DNA of 64,000 bases from Helichrysum umbraculigerum. Lineage: Eukaryota > Streptophyta > Magnoliopsida > Asterales > Asteraceae. The stretch spans positions 72,203,837 to 72,267,836 of the forward strand of contig CATIUR010000004.1 of NCBI GenBank assembly GCA_949592205.1, given 5' to 3'. Shown here piece after piece: positions 35,684 through 48,305 of the stretch. Positions within the stretch are counted from its first letter, which is position 1. Each line of letters opens with the position of its first letter. The notes below the pieces were generated by a model, which made no database searches, was not told the origin of the DNA, and worked only from the letters and a program-made list of their open reading frames with translations. Position numbers and translations under genes: made by a program.

Positions 35684-36859
35684 TGTTGGGTTTTCTATTT
35701 CCTAACTAGATTATTATACACGCAGCGGAATAACAAAACTTTAAATAATCTAAGGCAATTAGGAGACTAAAACCCTAAGGGATCTTTAACTTTAACAATA
35801 TAGTATAACGGACAAATTGGATAAAGAGAATAAGGAAAACACTAACCTTAAGAGAAAACCTATTTCTCGCGTACAGACCAACGAGCAGAGCTTTGTTACT
35901 TGGAGGCAAGTACCCAAAGTAGAATACCTCTAATGCTTCACACCCAAAAACCCAAGAGAAAATCGAATTTTTGAAATCCTTGAAAATTCGTGTAACACCC
36001 GCCAAATTAGGACTAGTAATTAGTGCCTAATTCTATGTTAATACATGTAATTAGTTCTGTGTTAGGCTAATTAATGTATCGAATTATATATATTGTTGAA
36101 TATATACGAAAATGCGATTTGATTAAATCGTACGCAATTTAAATCGAATGTATTTCGATTCAATTTAATACGGACGTTGTTGACCAATTTTATTAAATAA
36201 CGCTTTTATATCAAGAATATTATTAAGATAATATTTCGTATTCATTCGGAATATACAAACAAAACTTATATGATTTGAAAATGTAAAACGCGCAAACAAA
36301 CTAACTTACATTTTATAACTCAAATATAAATTGATTAGTAAAATATTTAAACAATATATCGCGTAATAAATTGTATTTTAAAACTTATAATTAAAATGTA
36401 AAATAATTATTTAACGTTTAAACAACGAAGCAAACGAACACCGCACGGAGAACGGAGACTGAAAAGTTGGAGGATAACCCCCCAACTCTCCTCTTTCTTT
36501 CCTCATTTCTTTCTTCCTTTTCTCTTTCTTCCTCCCTTTTTCTCTCAACTCACCAAAACCACCACCATTATCATCACCATCGAAAATCATCAAATAAATA
36601 TACTAAACCCGCTCGGATCACCTCGGCTCTTTGGAATAAAAGACTCACCGCATCACGATCTATCATTCTATCTTTTCGGATTTCTCATCCGACACTTTGT
36701 AAGTTTCCGACAAATCCCGAAATCTCTCATTTTTAAGTGTTTTTGCTTGTTAGTGGTTTGTAACAACTTGTAATGTCCATAAAAGGGTTGGGTAAAAATA
36801 TTGGACCGAACGGTGGCCGGGAAACTCGTTTTCGACACAAAATCCGGCCAACAGCCCGT

Positions 36860-37110
36860 AACGTCGCATCTGGCCTGGAGCCTTTGCGACGTCGCACATA
36901 ACGTCGCCTTAGCGACGTCGCACATAACGTCGCATTGAATTGCGAAGTCGCACATAGCGACGTCGCCTACTACGTCGCTAGAATCAACAACGTCGCGTAT
37001 AGCGACATCATCCTTAACGTCGCATTAAATTGCGAAACGTCGCCTCTAGCGACGTCATGTTCAACGTTGCAATCCTTACCTGCGACGTCGCACCCAACGT
37101 CGCACAAACC
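36860..37110. repeat. GCGACGTCGC palindrome array
   Basis: Repeated GCGACGTCGC and half-unit AACGTCGC, with variants such as GCGAAGTCGC, separated by ACATA-type spacers. GCGACGTCGC is a perfect 10-bp palindrome. The same motif class occurs in the gag-only element LTRs at 50020 and 62122. Confidence 0.85.
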
Positions 37111-37257
37111 AGAACCTCAAAAACACAGATTTTTACTAAGTGTCGAGACTCGAAATTTATCACTCGATTTTACCGAAATTCGGATCCAAATGCGTTTTTC
37201 GTCAAAGCAATATAGTGGAAATAAAAATTTTCCAAGCTGACCTGGCAGCTCGACCCC

Positions 37258-37340
37258 AGCCAGGGGCTCTGCCCCTTGGACCCCGCCAGGGGCTGCCGCC
37301 CCTTGGACCCCGCTACCAGGGGCGCTGCCCCCGGACCCCC
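37258..37340. repeat. GC-rich hairpin triplet
   Basis: AGGGGC-TCT-GCCCCT, AGGGGC-TGCC-GCCCCT and GGGGCGCTGCCCCC, joined by TGGACCCCG-type linkers, in otherwise AT-rich DNA. Confidence 0.8.
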
Positions 37341-38514
37341 GTACTTAGATTCCGTAACGGCTTCTAAAACACAATCAAAACACATTTTTCAAGTAAAACG
37401 CCACGAAATCAAAATAATAATAGTTGAGATTATTATTACAAATCCGTCACCAACGGGCCGTACATATTTTCAAACATTCGAATCAATCAACCAAATGTAA
37501 TTTGGACATTATAGTTGGACGAACAACTACAAGGTAGTCTTATTAGATACCTTCGCATATTATAACCATCGCGTGTCGTGGACACCCTCAGGTTACAAGT
37601 CTTTGGACTTCGATTCTCGGCTAATCATTCCCAGTTTATTTTCATAAACTCAACGACTCAGGTGAGTCTCATAGCCCCTCTTTTTACTATTTTACTCAGG
37701 GGTGTGATATATTGCTCATTTTTAACATGTGAACGCAAGTACAAACATTTCATATACTACATGAGTTTTTCACAACTAATCATTTAAAGTCCTCCGTCAG
37801 CATAGTTGTTAATACGTTGTAGCGTGCATATTATTATATGGTACCATATAGGATTGACCCTCCTCGTTCGGGTTAGCAATCACTAACCGGGTAAACGGAC
37901 GTACTAATATTTGGGAAGACGAATGTTGATTAGGCATTCGTGGAGGCACCTCGCCCGGAATTCTCTATAGGGGACCCGGCCCTCGAGTTAAGCTCAACTA
38001 TGTGCTCATGGATGTATACACGATTACTATCATTTAATTGCTGGATGCAATTCATTATTTAAATCTTGCGGTTCATACTATATTACTTGATTTCAAACCT
38101 GTGAGCTCACCAGCTTTTAGCTGACCTTTTAACATGTATCGCAGGTACCAAGCAGTAGGATGTTTCTGCTTCAGGATTTTTAGCTCGAGTCAGCATACAG
38201 ACGATTGAGATTTTCTTGCATTAGTATATTTTGTACAAGTACTTATGTACTGAAATCTCCTTTTATTTAAACTCGAGCTATGTAAAGCTTTAAATGTTGT
38301 AAACATTTCAATTATCAATATATTTTGTTAAAACGACGCATATAGAGTCGTTTACTATATATCTTTGTGCTTTGTTATTGATTAGTAACACCCAAATCAA
38401 GCTTCCGCAAATCATTAAATTTGGGGGTGTTACAATTCGCACCTAAAATCGTATGTTATGAAGGTATAGGATGCCCCTATTTATAGTTGTGGAAGAAACC
38501 CTGAATTCGACTCC

Positions 38515-38620
38515 TAACCGGCGGTTGGACCTTCCAACCGGCGGTTGGAGCTGTCAGACTTGTACTCCAAGTCTGCGACTTGCACCGCCTTTGAAACCCT
38601 AATCCCAACCGGCGGTTGGA
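38515..38620. repeat. CCAACCGGCGGTTGG palindromes in the copia 3' LTR
   Basis: Three perfect or near-perfect 15-bp palindromes (the first reads TAACCGGCGGTTGG). The partner LTR has four sites at about 44996-45121, one mutated to CCAACCAGTGGTTGG, which is still complementary. Confidence 0.88.
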
Positions 38621-38830
38621 TCCTGTTTCTGGAATCTTCTGCCAAATTTAATTACTTTTGATTTTCTAATTAATAAACAATTTATTAATTAACCAAACAA
38701 TTATAATATTAATACATTTAATATTATCCTTCATCTTTCTCTTGATTGTTTATTAAGGGCAACCCAAAAAGGACTTTACCATTAATGATAGTCTCACCAG
38801 TTAGTTATGATATTGGACACTATTCCAACA

Positions 38831-39706
38831 GTCTATCACTTGGACAAATCATCAACTACTATTGGTCTTAAGCCTATATCTCATTAACTATGTAAAGTGT
38901 GCCATCCATCGCAACTGCCGAACTCTGAATCATATCTTAGAGTCAGTCCTTTAGATAAGTGATCAACCATTCCTTTGTTTCACGATATCTTATGAACCAA
39001 GACATAGATAATAATCAATCTCAAGATTCATATATGTTTTATGATTTCCGATTATATTGACTATATAAGACTACTGAACTATCAACTTAGTCTCGGCCAG
39101 GCCTAGCACTTTTAAGTCAAACTTTAATCATCAGAGGGCCCATGATATCTCTTTTCCATTTTAGGCAAAAGGAACAAATAAATATCGACTACATAGCACT
39201 AGTCAACTCATCATGTCATACCTAGCATACCCTTTATAACTGGCATTTACGCACAACGTTTGAATAGACTAAAGTATAACAGACTTGAAGAACTAGATAC
39301 TCTTGTATCTCCATTTTAAGAATAGAAGATATTATCATCTTAAAATCACTCGTGATTTAATCCATGAAGTGATCTCTTTAAGTGCGGGTTTCTCCTATAC
39401 TTAAATCTCTATTAAGTACCCATGAGTGTTGCAGCAATCTCCATGCCATGTCTAATCTCCATAGACATCTACTAACACTCCATGACATTCTTAATTCACC
39501 ACATACTTCCTATAGAGTGATCGACTGAGGAGGTTTGAGTAAGAACTTATTACTCTGGAAGTGGTGTCTAAACATGCAAAACTGAAACACAATGACAAAC
39601 AATAGTAAATGTTATAACTCCTTCTAATTAAAAATCTCCATTATTAATCACCAAGTCTATTACAGTTTCCATCACCGTTTATAACGTTTCAAATTCAAAC
39701 TAACAA
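38831..39706 (-). other. copia 3' non-coding region
   Basis: Between the RNase H end and the 3' LTR. The base-paired polypurine position next to the LTR reads AAGTGATAGAC on the minus strand, an eroded form of the usual purine tract. No coding frame seen. Confidence 0.5.
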
Positions 39707-42700
39707 CTAAAACTTTACATTATCTCTTAAACCTATGCTCCTAGCATGTTCATCGTGTTTGGACTTTCCTAGTGGCTTTGTGAACGGATTAGCTGGATTA
39801 TCCTCTGATCTTATGCTCTTCACAATTACATGCACTTCTTCTACTTTCCTTCGAACAAAATGGTATTTCCTTTCAATGTGCTTTGACTTTCCGTGATCCT
39901 TGGGTTCTTTACTCAAGGTGACTGCACTTTCATTATCACAAAATATAGCAATAGGATCTTGTACTGTTCGAACAACTCCAAGATCTCCAATGAAATTCCT
40001 CATCCAGATAGCTTCCTTTGCCGCTTCACTAGCCGCAATGTACTCAGACTCGCATGTGGAGTCTGCCACTGTATCTTGCTTAGAACTTTTCCATGTTACC
40101 GCTCCCCCATTCAGTAGGAATACCCAACCAGACTGTGAACGACAATCATCTCTGTCTGTTTGGAAACTAGCGTCACTATAACCCGTTACTCTGAGTTCTT
40201 CTTCTCCACCATAAACCAAGAACCTGTCTTTAGTATTTCTCAAATACTTAAGAATATTCTTTACAGTTGTCCAATGACCTTTACCAGGATTTTGCTGATG
40301 TCGACTCACTAAGCTCAAAGCAAATGAGACATCAGGCCTTGTACATGTCATGGCATACATGATCGATCCTATAGCCGAAGCATATGGGATTCGACTCATT
40401 CTGTCCAATTCTTGTTCAGACTTCGGACACAGATCCTTACTGATCTTAATGCCATGATTTAAGGGTAATTTTCTTTTCTTAGAATTTTTCATATTGAATC
40501 TTTTCAATATTTTATCTATGTACGTATCCTGGCTGAGTCCTATGAGACGTTTAGACCTATCTCTATAAATCTTTATACCAAGGATATATGCTGCATCTCC
40601 CAGATTTTTCATAGCAAAACACTTTCCCAACCAGACTTTTACACTTTGTAAAGTTGGGACATCATTTCCTATGAGCAGTATATCATCCACATATAATACT
40701 AAGAATACTATAATACTCCCACTAAACTTGACATATATACATGACTCATCTTCACTTCTAGAAAATCTAAACTCTGTGACTTTCTCATAGAAGCAGAGAT
40801 TCCAGCTACGAGAGGCTTGTTTAAGTCCATAAATAGCCTTTTCAAGTTTGCACACTCTATTAGGATACTTTGCATTTTGAAAACCTTCCGGTTGTGTCAT
40901 GAACACATCCTTTGTCAGTATCCCGTTAAGGAAAGCGGTTTTGACATCCATCTGCCAAATTTCATAATCATGAAACGCAGATATAGCTAGCATAATCCTA
41001 ATTGACTTAATCTTAGCTACTGGTGAGAAGGTTTCCTCATAATCAATCCCATAGGTTTGAGTATAGCCCTTCGCTACCAACCTAGCTTTATAAGTGTGTA
41101 CTTTCCCATCCATGTCTGTCTTCTTCTTGAAGATCCATTTAAAACCCACTGTCTTTAGACCGGGTATAGTGTCAACCAAATTCCAATCTTGATTGTCATA
41201 CATGGATTGAATTTCACTTTTCATAGCTTCCTTCCACTTAGCAGCTTCATGGCCTGCCATCGCTTCCTTGTAGTTAGCAGGCTCATCTAATTCACCCAGT
41301 ATACTATCACTTATCTTATCCTCTTCTTCTATTTGGTAACCATAATAGAACTCAGGAGGATTGCTAACTCTACTAGATATGCGAAAGGGTAAGGATATGT
41401 CTTCAGGTTCAACAGGTGTATCCACCTCTTGTTGAACGTCAGTGTTTATTATAGGTTCTTCATTGGTAGATTCTTGAATTTCTTCAGGATCAATTTTACT
41501 CCCACTGTTCTCTTTAGATATCATTTCTCTCTCAAGGAACACTCCTCTTTGAGCTACAAAGACCACATTATCCTTGGGTTTGTAGAATAAATATCCAAAC
41601 AACTCTTGTGGATAACCGACGAAAAGACACTTTTCAGATCTGGAGTCTAGTTTGTCCTGTGTTTCCCATCACGTAAACTTCACAACCCCAGATTTTGATG
41701 TGACCATGAGAAGGTCTTTTTCCCTTCCACATTTCATAAGGTGTCTTTGAAACTTTCTTAGTGGGTATTTGATTTAAGATATGGGTGGCTGTTTCTAATG
41801 CATAACCCCAGAAACTTATCGAAAGTGTTGCTCGACTCATCATAGATCGAACCTTATCTAACAAAGTTCCGTTTCTCCTCTCAGCAACGCCATTAAGTTG
41901 TGGTGTTCTAGGAGGAGTCAATTGTGAAACTATTCCACAGTCTCTAAGATGATCGAGAAACTCGATACTAAGGTACTCTCCTCCCCTATCAGATCGGAGA
42001 ACCTTTATCTTTCTACCCAGTTGATTCTCTACTTCGCTTTGATATCTTTTGAACACCTCAAAAGTATCTGACTTATGTTTGATCAGATAAACATGTCAAA
42101 ATCTACTGAAGTCATCAGTAAATGTAACATAGTATCTATTTCCATCTTTTGTAGCACATCGGAATGACCCACATACATCTGTATGTACCAAGTCCAATAG
42201 TCCTTCTCCTATTTCACACAATCCAGTGAATGGTGATTTAGTCATCTTGCCTAATAAACAAGATTCGCATACATCATCCGATTTGAGGTCGAACGATTCC
42301 AACACTCCATCCATTTGGAGTTGGGCGATGCGTTTCTTGTTTATGTGCCCAAGACGATAATGCCACAACTTGGATTTATCAATTTCATTAGACGAATCAA
42401 CATTTAAAATAACATTGCTAACACGTTCAACATTTTCATATATGCCTTTGTAAGGAGAAGCTTTAAAATTAAAACAATCATTTAAATGAACCAAAATATC
42501 TCCATTTCCATTATCAAAAGAAAAATGATAACCATCTTTATACAAAGCATAAAATGAAATAATGTTTCTAGTCATTTCTGACGAATAATAGCAATAATTT
42601 AAATATATCCTAACTTCAGAATTCAGCATGAGCTCAAATCTTCCAATCTTTGTTCTAGGTACAATTTCCTTGTTTCCCATAACTAAGTTGAGCTCTCCAT

Positions 42701-42770
42701 GCTTCACACTTCTACTTTCCTTTAGCCCCTGCAATACAGTGAAAATGTGATTACCACACCCTGTATCCAC
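39707..42770 (-). pseudogene. copia pol remnant (protease end, integrase, RT, RNase H)
   Basis: Three consecutive frames. 42770-42096 opens at the protease catalytic region (MDTGCGNHI) and continues through the integrase zinc domain (LWHYRLGHINKKR, CESCLLGK). It stops at a TGA near 42093. 42056-41634 carries the integrase core (VLRSDRGGEYLS, NGVAERRNGTLLD). A frameshift near 41640-41660 separates it from 41602-39707, which has the RT (QMDVKTAFLNG, LVLYVDDILLIG) and RNase H (GYSDASF, STCESEYIAAS, SKHIERKYH). The RT/RNase H block of 631 residues is itself unbroken. The interruptions make the element non-functional as read. Confidence 0.93.
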
Positions 42771-43731
42771 CCCATGAATTAGAAGTTGTGGTATTATGGA
42801 GTTCGATCATAAACATACCTGAGTGAATACTCTTCTCTACCTTTCCATCTTCAAGGTCCTTCAGGTACTTTGGGCAGTTACGCTTCCAATGCCCCTTGGT
42901 GTTGCAGTAGAAGCACACTGCTTCCTTTGGATCACTAACAGGTGCAATTTCAGAATCGGTGCCTTTCTTAGACCTACGAATGGACTTTCCGTCAGCAGTC
43001 TTTCTTTTCCAATTTGACCTTTTCCTTTTCTTTGCACTTTGACCAACAGTCAACACAGGAGCTGCTGAGCCACATGACACATCATCTTTCTTGATTCCTT
43101 GCTTAGCAGTTTGTAGTAAATTGTGGAGTTCCATTATTGAGCCTTCCCTCTCATTCATATTCATCTGATATGACATTACAAACTGATTGTAGATGGCTGG
43201 CAAACTGGATAGAATTATGCCAATGGAAAACTCTGTGTCAAATACCATGTTCAATGATTACAACCTATCAAAGTACCCTTTCATCTCTAAGACGAAAGCA
43301 CAGATAGAAACTCCAGGTTTGGGCTTGCAAGCCATGAGGAATTTCACCACATCAAGGCGTTCTTTACTTGCCTTCGCCTGAAACATTTCTTTCAGCTGTT
43401 GGTTCATTTCATAAGCCCAAGTGTTTTCAAAAGTCTTTTGCAGTTCAGGGCTCATGGAGGATGCCATGATACAAGACACTTTATTTGCACCATCATAATG
43501 TTTCCGGTGTGCCTCAATCTCCTCTTGGGTTGATTCTTCATCAATTATGGGAATCTGCTCATCGAGAACATACTCTTTGTTCTCGTACCTCAAGGTAAAC
43601 CTTAGGTTACGCATCCAGTCCATATAGTTTGGACCGGTTTGTCTTTCCCTCCCAAGAACTGAGAGTAATGAGAAGTTTGAGTTATTTGCGGGATTGGGGA
43701 CGGGAGGATTTATACCATTTAAATTAGCCAT
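42751..43731 (-). pseudogene. copia gag remnant
   Basis: Starts MANLNGINPPVPNPANN at 43731. An in-frame TAA at 43255-43257 splits it into 157 and 167 residues. The second part has the CCHC zinc knuckle CFYCNTKGHWKRNCP. A frameshift near 42760 separates it from protease. Gag would form the particle shell. Confidence 0.9.
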
Positions 43732-44599
43732 CTATGAGATAAAACAGTTTTAGTTAGTTTGAATATTCCTTAATTGATTACCCAATTTTCTAAATTAAGG
43801 CTAGGATCTATACTTTCAGTTTTATGAAAAGGGTCGCCGTAATCATATAACTAAAATACTTTTCTCTATTTCATTTCTATGAAACTCCTAGATCTTAGAG
43901 ATTCATTGATTTCTATCAATGGCATGTTAATCTCGGTTATGCACATCTACTATTCATGACTGGTATGCCGAGGATCATTAACAAGATGGTGAATTAACCA
44001 TGCAAACCCCGCGTGATCCCCGGCTCGAGTACGCTCGAGAATCGCGAGTCTCAATCACCACTCTTTATGTCCTCATATTAATGTGCCGGTAAACCACACA
44101 CGCTCCATTAACAGTTCATACGAGAGATGTGCGGATTTCATGGGTTAGCATACTATTCATCATTTCCTATAGCTAAAATGGGATTTTGTTTTACTATTTT
44201 AAGTCTACTTTTAATCTTGACATCATCCTATCAAAAGTCCTCGGTAGCTCCATTGAAAACAAAGAAGTGGAGAAGCAGGTCAGCGCGAAGCCTATTAAAA
44301 ACCTGACTTCTTTAGGGAAGCTAAGCGACCCGCCTTATACCTCTCTTATAGTTTGTTCCTCATGGGTGAGCCGATTTATCAATTGACTGACGATGTATTT
44401 AGACTTTAATTATACATATATATAAATCATATTATACATATAATATTATTCTTGAAGTTTAGGGTTCTATTTTAAACAATTTAAAATTATCAGTATCTAA
44501 ATTGTAAATGCATATTACCTATTTAGATAATTATCTTTCCAATTTATCTTTACCTACATACTATTGCAGATAATTGCATGCTACTATTTGTGAAGCTAT
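43732..44599 (-). other. copia 5' leader
   Basis: Untranslated leader between primer site and gag. It shares long stretches, in the opposite orientation, with the leader of the second copia copy at 47057-47990 (for example AAGCAGGTCAGCGCGAAGC). Confidence 0.7.
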
Positions 44600-44612
44600 G
44601 GCTCTGATACCA
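44600..44612 (-). other. tRNA-iMet primer binding site of copia
   Basis: Minus strand TGGTATCAGAGCC, one base inside the 5' LTR. Confidence 0.9.
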
Positions 44613-44613
44613 C

Positions 44614-45331
44614 TGTTGGGTTTTCTATTCCCTAACTAGATTATTATACACGCAGTGGAATAACAAAACTTTAAATAATCTAAGGCAATTAGGAGACTAA
44701 AACCCTAAGGGATCTTTAACTTTAACAATATTGTACAATGGATAAATTGGATAAAGAGAATAAGGAAAACACTAACCTTAAGAGAAAACCAATTTCTCGC
44801 GCACATACCAACGAGCAGAGCTTCGTTACTTGGAGGCAAGTACCCAAAGTAGAATACCTCTAATGCTTCACACCCAAAAACCCAAGAGAAATTCGAATTT
44901 TCGAGATCCTTGAAAATTCGCACCTAAAATCGTATGTTATGAAGGTATAGGATGCCCCTATTTATAGTTGTGGAAGAAACCCTGAATTCGACTCCCAACC
45001 AGTGGTTGGACCTTCCAACCGGCGGTTGGAGCTGTCAGACTTGTACTCTAAGTCCGCGACTTGCACCGCCTTTGAAACCCTAATCCCAACCGGCGGTTGG
45101 ACTATCCAACCGGCGGTTGGATCCTGTTTCTGGAATCTTCCGCCAAATTTAATTACTTTTGATTTTCTAATTAATAAACAATTTATTAATTAACCAAACA
45201 ATTATAATATTAATACATTCAATATTATCCTTCATCTTTCTCTTGACTGTTTATTGAGGGCAACCCAAAAAGGACTTTACCATTAATGATAGTCTCACCA
45301 ATTAGTTATGATATTGGACACTATTCCAACA
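44614..45331 (-). repeat. copia 5' LTR
   Basis: 718 bp. Has four CCAACC/GGTTGG palindromes, one 20-bp unit more than the 3' LTR. Confidence 0.92.
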
Positions 45332-45336
45332 ATAAT

Positions 45337-45514
45337 TAAATAGTTTATGTATGGGGCGTATAGTGTTTCTAGTTATATAAATATTTATTTATATAAGGAT
45401 GTAATAGTTATTTATTTATTACAGTGTATATTAGAGTATTTGGAGATAAATGTTTATATATTTGAGGGATTATAGGAAGTATCTAGATAGATATGTATGA
45501 CGTTTAGGTTGATG

Positions 45515-45553
<39 letters not shown>

Positions 45554-45979
45554 TTATATTATCCGTATATATATGGATGGCGTATAGTGTTTCTAGTTAT
45601 ACAGATATTCATTTATACAAGGGTGTAATAGTTATTTATTTATTACAGTGTATATTAGAGTATTTTGAGATAAATGTTTACATATTTGGGGGATTATAGG
45701 AAGTATCTAAATAGAAATGTATGACGTTTAAGTTGATGTATATATGTGTATATATATATATATATATATCCCTACTTAGTTTGGGTTTATACACACTTAT
45801 TGTATACATATATTTTATAAACATAAACATATATATGTATATATATTTTTATATACCTTTACTCATTATATTATTACTACCATTTATAACTAATACTTCT
45901 ACTAATATTAATATTACTATTATTTTACTAGTATTATTGTTATTATTATTAGTAGTACCATTATTATTATTCGTGTTAC

Positions 45980-46071
<92 letters not shown>

Positions 46072-46081
46072 TATCTTGTGC

Positions 46082-46112
<31 letters not shown>

Positions 46113-46169
46113 CATCCTATTTTGTGTTTTCATTCATACAGGTTTGTCGGAGGTCGCTCTGGAAGTAGT
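45337..46169. repeat. tandem duplication and microsatellites
   Basis: A segment of about 165 bp (GGCGTATAGTGTTTCTAGTT to GTATGACGTTTA) occurs at about 45352-45506 and again at about 45572-45729. It is followed by (CA)14 at 45521-45548, a TA run at 45751-45768, and (ATT)n at 45982-46070 and 46082-46112. It was continuous with the LINE remnant before the copia insertion, so it may be its 3' tail. The poly-Leu frame across the ATT run is not a gene. Confidence 0.8.
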
Positions 46170-46431
46170 TGTTGGAATAGTATCCAAGGTCATAACTAAA
46201 TTGGTAAGACTATCGTTAAAGGTGGAGTCCATTTTGGGTTGCCCTCGATGAACAGTAAGAGAAACAAAACGAGAGATAATATTAATTGGAATTAATATCA
46301 TAGTTAATTAGTTTATAAATTTATCAAAGTGATAAATTAATTAGAAACTAAAAGAAACTAGATTATGATCAGTTTGTTAAAGGAGTATTAATAAGAAACT
46401 GAAACGTAAAGAAGATTCTGGAAAGAAAGTT

Positions 46432-46556
46432 CCAACCACCGGTTGGGGAGGCCAGCCAGCGGCTGGAGGCTAGGGTTTGAGAGGCGGTGACACGTGGATA
46501 GACTTGGACGAAAAGCAAGTACAACCGCCTGCTGGAAGCTCCAACCGGCGGTTGGA
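46432..46556. repeat. CCARCC/GGYTGG palindromes in copia LTR
   Basis: Three stem-loops: CCAACC-ACC-GGTTGG, CCAGCC-AGC-GGCTGG, CCAACC-GGC-GGTTGG. The middle one has matching changes in both arms. Confidence 0.85.
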
Positions 46557-47998
46557 AACAAAACTTCGTGATCCTACATCGGCCAGGCTACAAAACCCCA
46601 AGGCTCCTCTTCCCCTATAAATAGAGGCCATCCCTAAGCTTTCCAATCATCCCAGATTCGAATTTAGTTCAATTCTTACTCTCTTTCTCATTCCTAATCC
46701 TTGTAAGAGTCTTTACGACTTAGAGTCGGGAACTTAGGATTTGGAGTTTCTCTTGGTTCATGGGTGTGAACCATTAGAGGTATTCTGGTTTGGGTACTTG
46801 CCTCCAAAGCATAGAAGGTCGAGCAAGGAGTCTGCGTGAAGGTTGAGCAAGGAGTCTGCGCATGAGAAATTGGTTTTCTCAAATGTTAGTATTTTCTCAT
46901 TTATCTATTTATTTTGTACTCCGTATTATCGCTTTCGTTTATTAAGTTAAGGTCCTTTAGGGTTTAGTTTCCTAGTTGCTTTACATTAATTGTTATTTTC
47001 CGCTGCATATGTTAATCTAGTTAGGGAATAGAAAACCCAACAGTGGTATCAGAGCCATAGCTTAATAATATTAGCAACACAAAATGTAGATAAAATATAT
47101 TTGGAAATAGAATTGTTTTTTTATTTTGTCCAAATAACTAAATTAAGTACATATGTATAATAGATATGTATATGTATACAGTTAATATATTTACTAATCA
47201 GACCTTAGTATTTTAATTGTTTAAAATATACGCTCAATTTTAAATTGTTTTAAAATAGAACCCTGAACCTTAAATGTTTAAGAGAGACCTTATATATAAT
47301 ATGATTTATATATATGTAATCATTTAAGTCTAAATACATCGTCAGTCAATTGATAAATCGGCTCATCCATAGTGAACAAATTATGAGAGAGGTATAAGGC
47401 GGGTCGCTTTCCTTCCCTAGAGAAGTAGGTTTTTAATAAGCTTCGCGCTGACCTGCTTCTCCGCCTCTTTGTGCGTTCAATGGAGCTACCGAGGACTTTT
47501 GATAGGATGATATCAAGATTAAAAGTAGACTTTAAGTACAAAAACAAAATCCCATTTTAGCTATAGAAAATGTGAATAGTATGCTAACCCATGAAAACCG
47601 CCCATCTCTCGTATGGACTGTTAATGGAGCTTGTGTGGTTAACCGGCACATTAATGTGAGGACATAAGTGAGAGGTGATGTGAGACTCGCGATTCTTGAG
47701 CGTCTCGAGCCGGGGACCATGCGGGGTTTGAATGGTTAATTCACTATCTAGTTCATGATCGAGATTAACATGCCATTGATTATAATCAATGAATCTCAAA
47801 AGAACTAGGAATTTCATAGAGAATGAAATTGACAAGAGCATTGTCTACCTAAAATAAATTCGCGATATGATTACAGCAACCCTTTTCATAAAACGAATCT
47901 AAAATATGGATCCTAGCCTTAATTTGAAATTGGGTAATTTATTAAGGAATATTCAGACTAACTAAAACAGTTTTTTTATCTCAATAATATCTATTGAA

Positions 47999-48305
47999 AA
48001 TGGTAATAATCCTCCCGTTCTCAATTCCGCAAACTACTCGAACTTCTCATTACTCTCAGTTCTTGGGAGGGAAAGGCTTACCAGTCCAAGGTGTATGGAC
48101 TGGATGTAAAAATTTAGGTTCAATCAAAGGAATGAGAACAAGGACTATGTTCTTGATGAGCTGTGAAACCGTAGGTTCACTCTAAGGTACGAGAGCAAGG
48201 AGTATGTTCTCGACGAGAATAAGGAGTATGTTCTCGATGAGCAAATTCCCACTAATGATAATGATTCAACCCAAGAGGACCGGAAATATTATGATGTTTG
48301 ATACT
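47999..48305 (+). pseudogene. truncated copia gag start
   Basis: Frames resemble the N terminus of the gag at 43731 (NFSLLSVLGRERL) but with indels, a TAA and a local duplication (GAGTATGTTCTCGA occurs twice near 48200-48240). It ends where the next element begins. Confidence 0.75.

Larger units (their letters stand above)
35991..38434 (+). mobile_element. solo gypsy LTR inserted in the copia LTR
   Basis: TGTAACACCCGCC ... GGGGGTGTTACA, 2444 bp, with the exact duplication ATTCG on both sides (35986-35990, 38435-38439). The right part contains GCTTCCGCAAATCATTAAAT, shared with other gypsy LTRs here. A CT-rich leader-like stretch (36480-36600) precedes the GCGACGTCGC array (36860-37110). Then come three GC-rich hairpins (about 37258-37340). 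No internal region, so solo LTR. Confidence 0.92.
35684..38830 (-). repeat. copia 3' LTR, split by a solo LTR
   Basis: The LTR is 35684-35990 plus 38440-38830, about 698 bp. It is interrupted by the solo LTR and one copy of its ATTCG duplication. It has three CCAACCGGCGGTTGG palindromes (about 38515-38620) against four sites in the partner LTR. Confidence 0.88.
35684..45331 (-). mobile_element. Ty1/copia retrotransposon with nested solo LTR
   Basis: LTRs start TGTTGGGTTTTCTAT and end GGACACTATTCCAACA. The 5-bp duplication ATAAT flanks the element (35679-35683, 45332-45336). It reads on the minus strand: primer site at 44600-44612, gag, protease, integrase, reverse transcriptase and RNase H, the copia order. 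Coding frames are interrupted by stops and frameshifts, and the LTRs differ at several bases and by one 20-bp unit, so it is old. The left LTR was later split by a gypsy LTR (35991-38434). Lineage within copia was not determined. Confidence 0.92.

Noticed and set aside
36668..37385. Several overlapping frames on both strands
   Set aside because: They lie in the solo LTR over the GCGACGTCGC and GC-rich hairpin repeats and resemble no protein.
39707..43731. An active copia element
   Set aside because: Gag has an in-frame stop, pol is broken by at least one further stop and frameshifts, and the LTRs have diverged.
45721..46251. 176-codon frame with a long poly-Leu run
   Set aside because: It is a translation of the (ATT)n microsatellite and its AT-rich flanks, not a gene.
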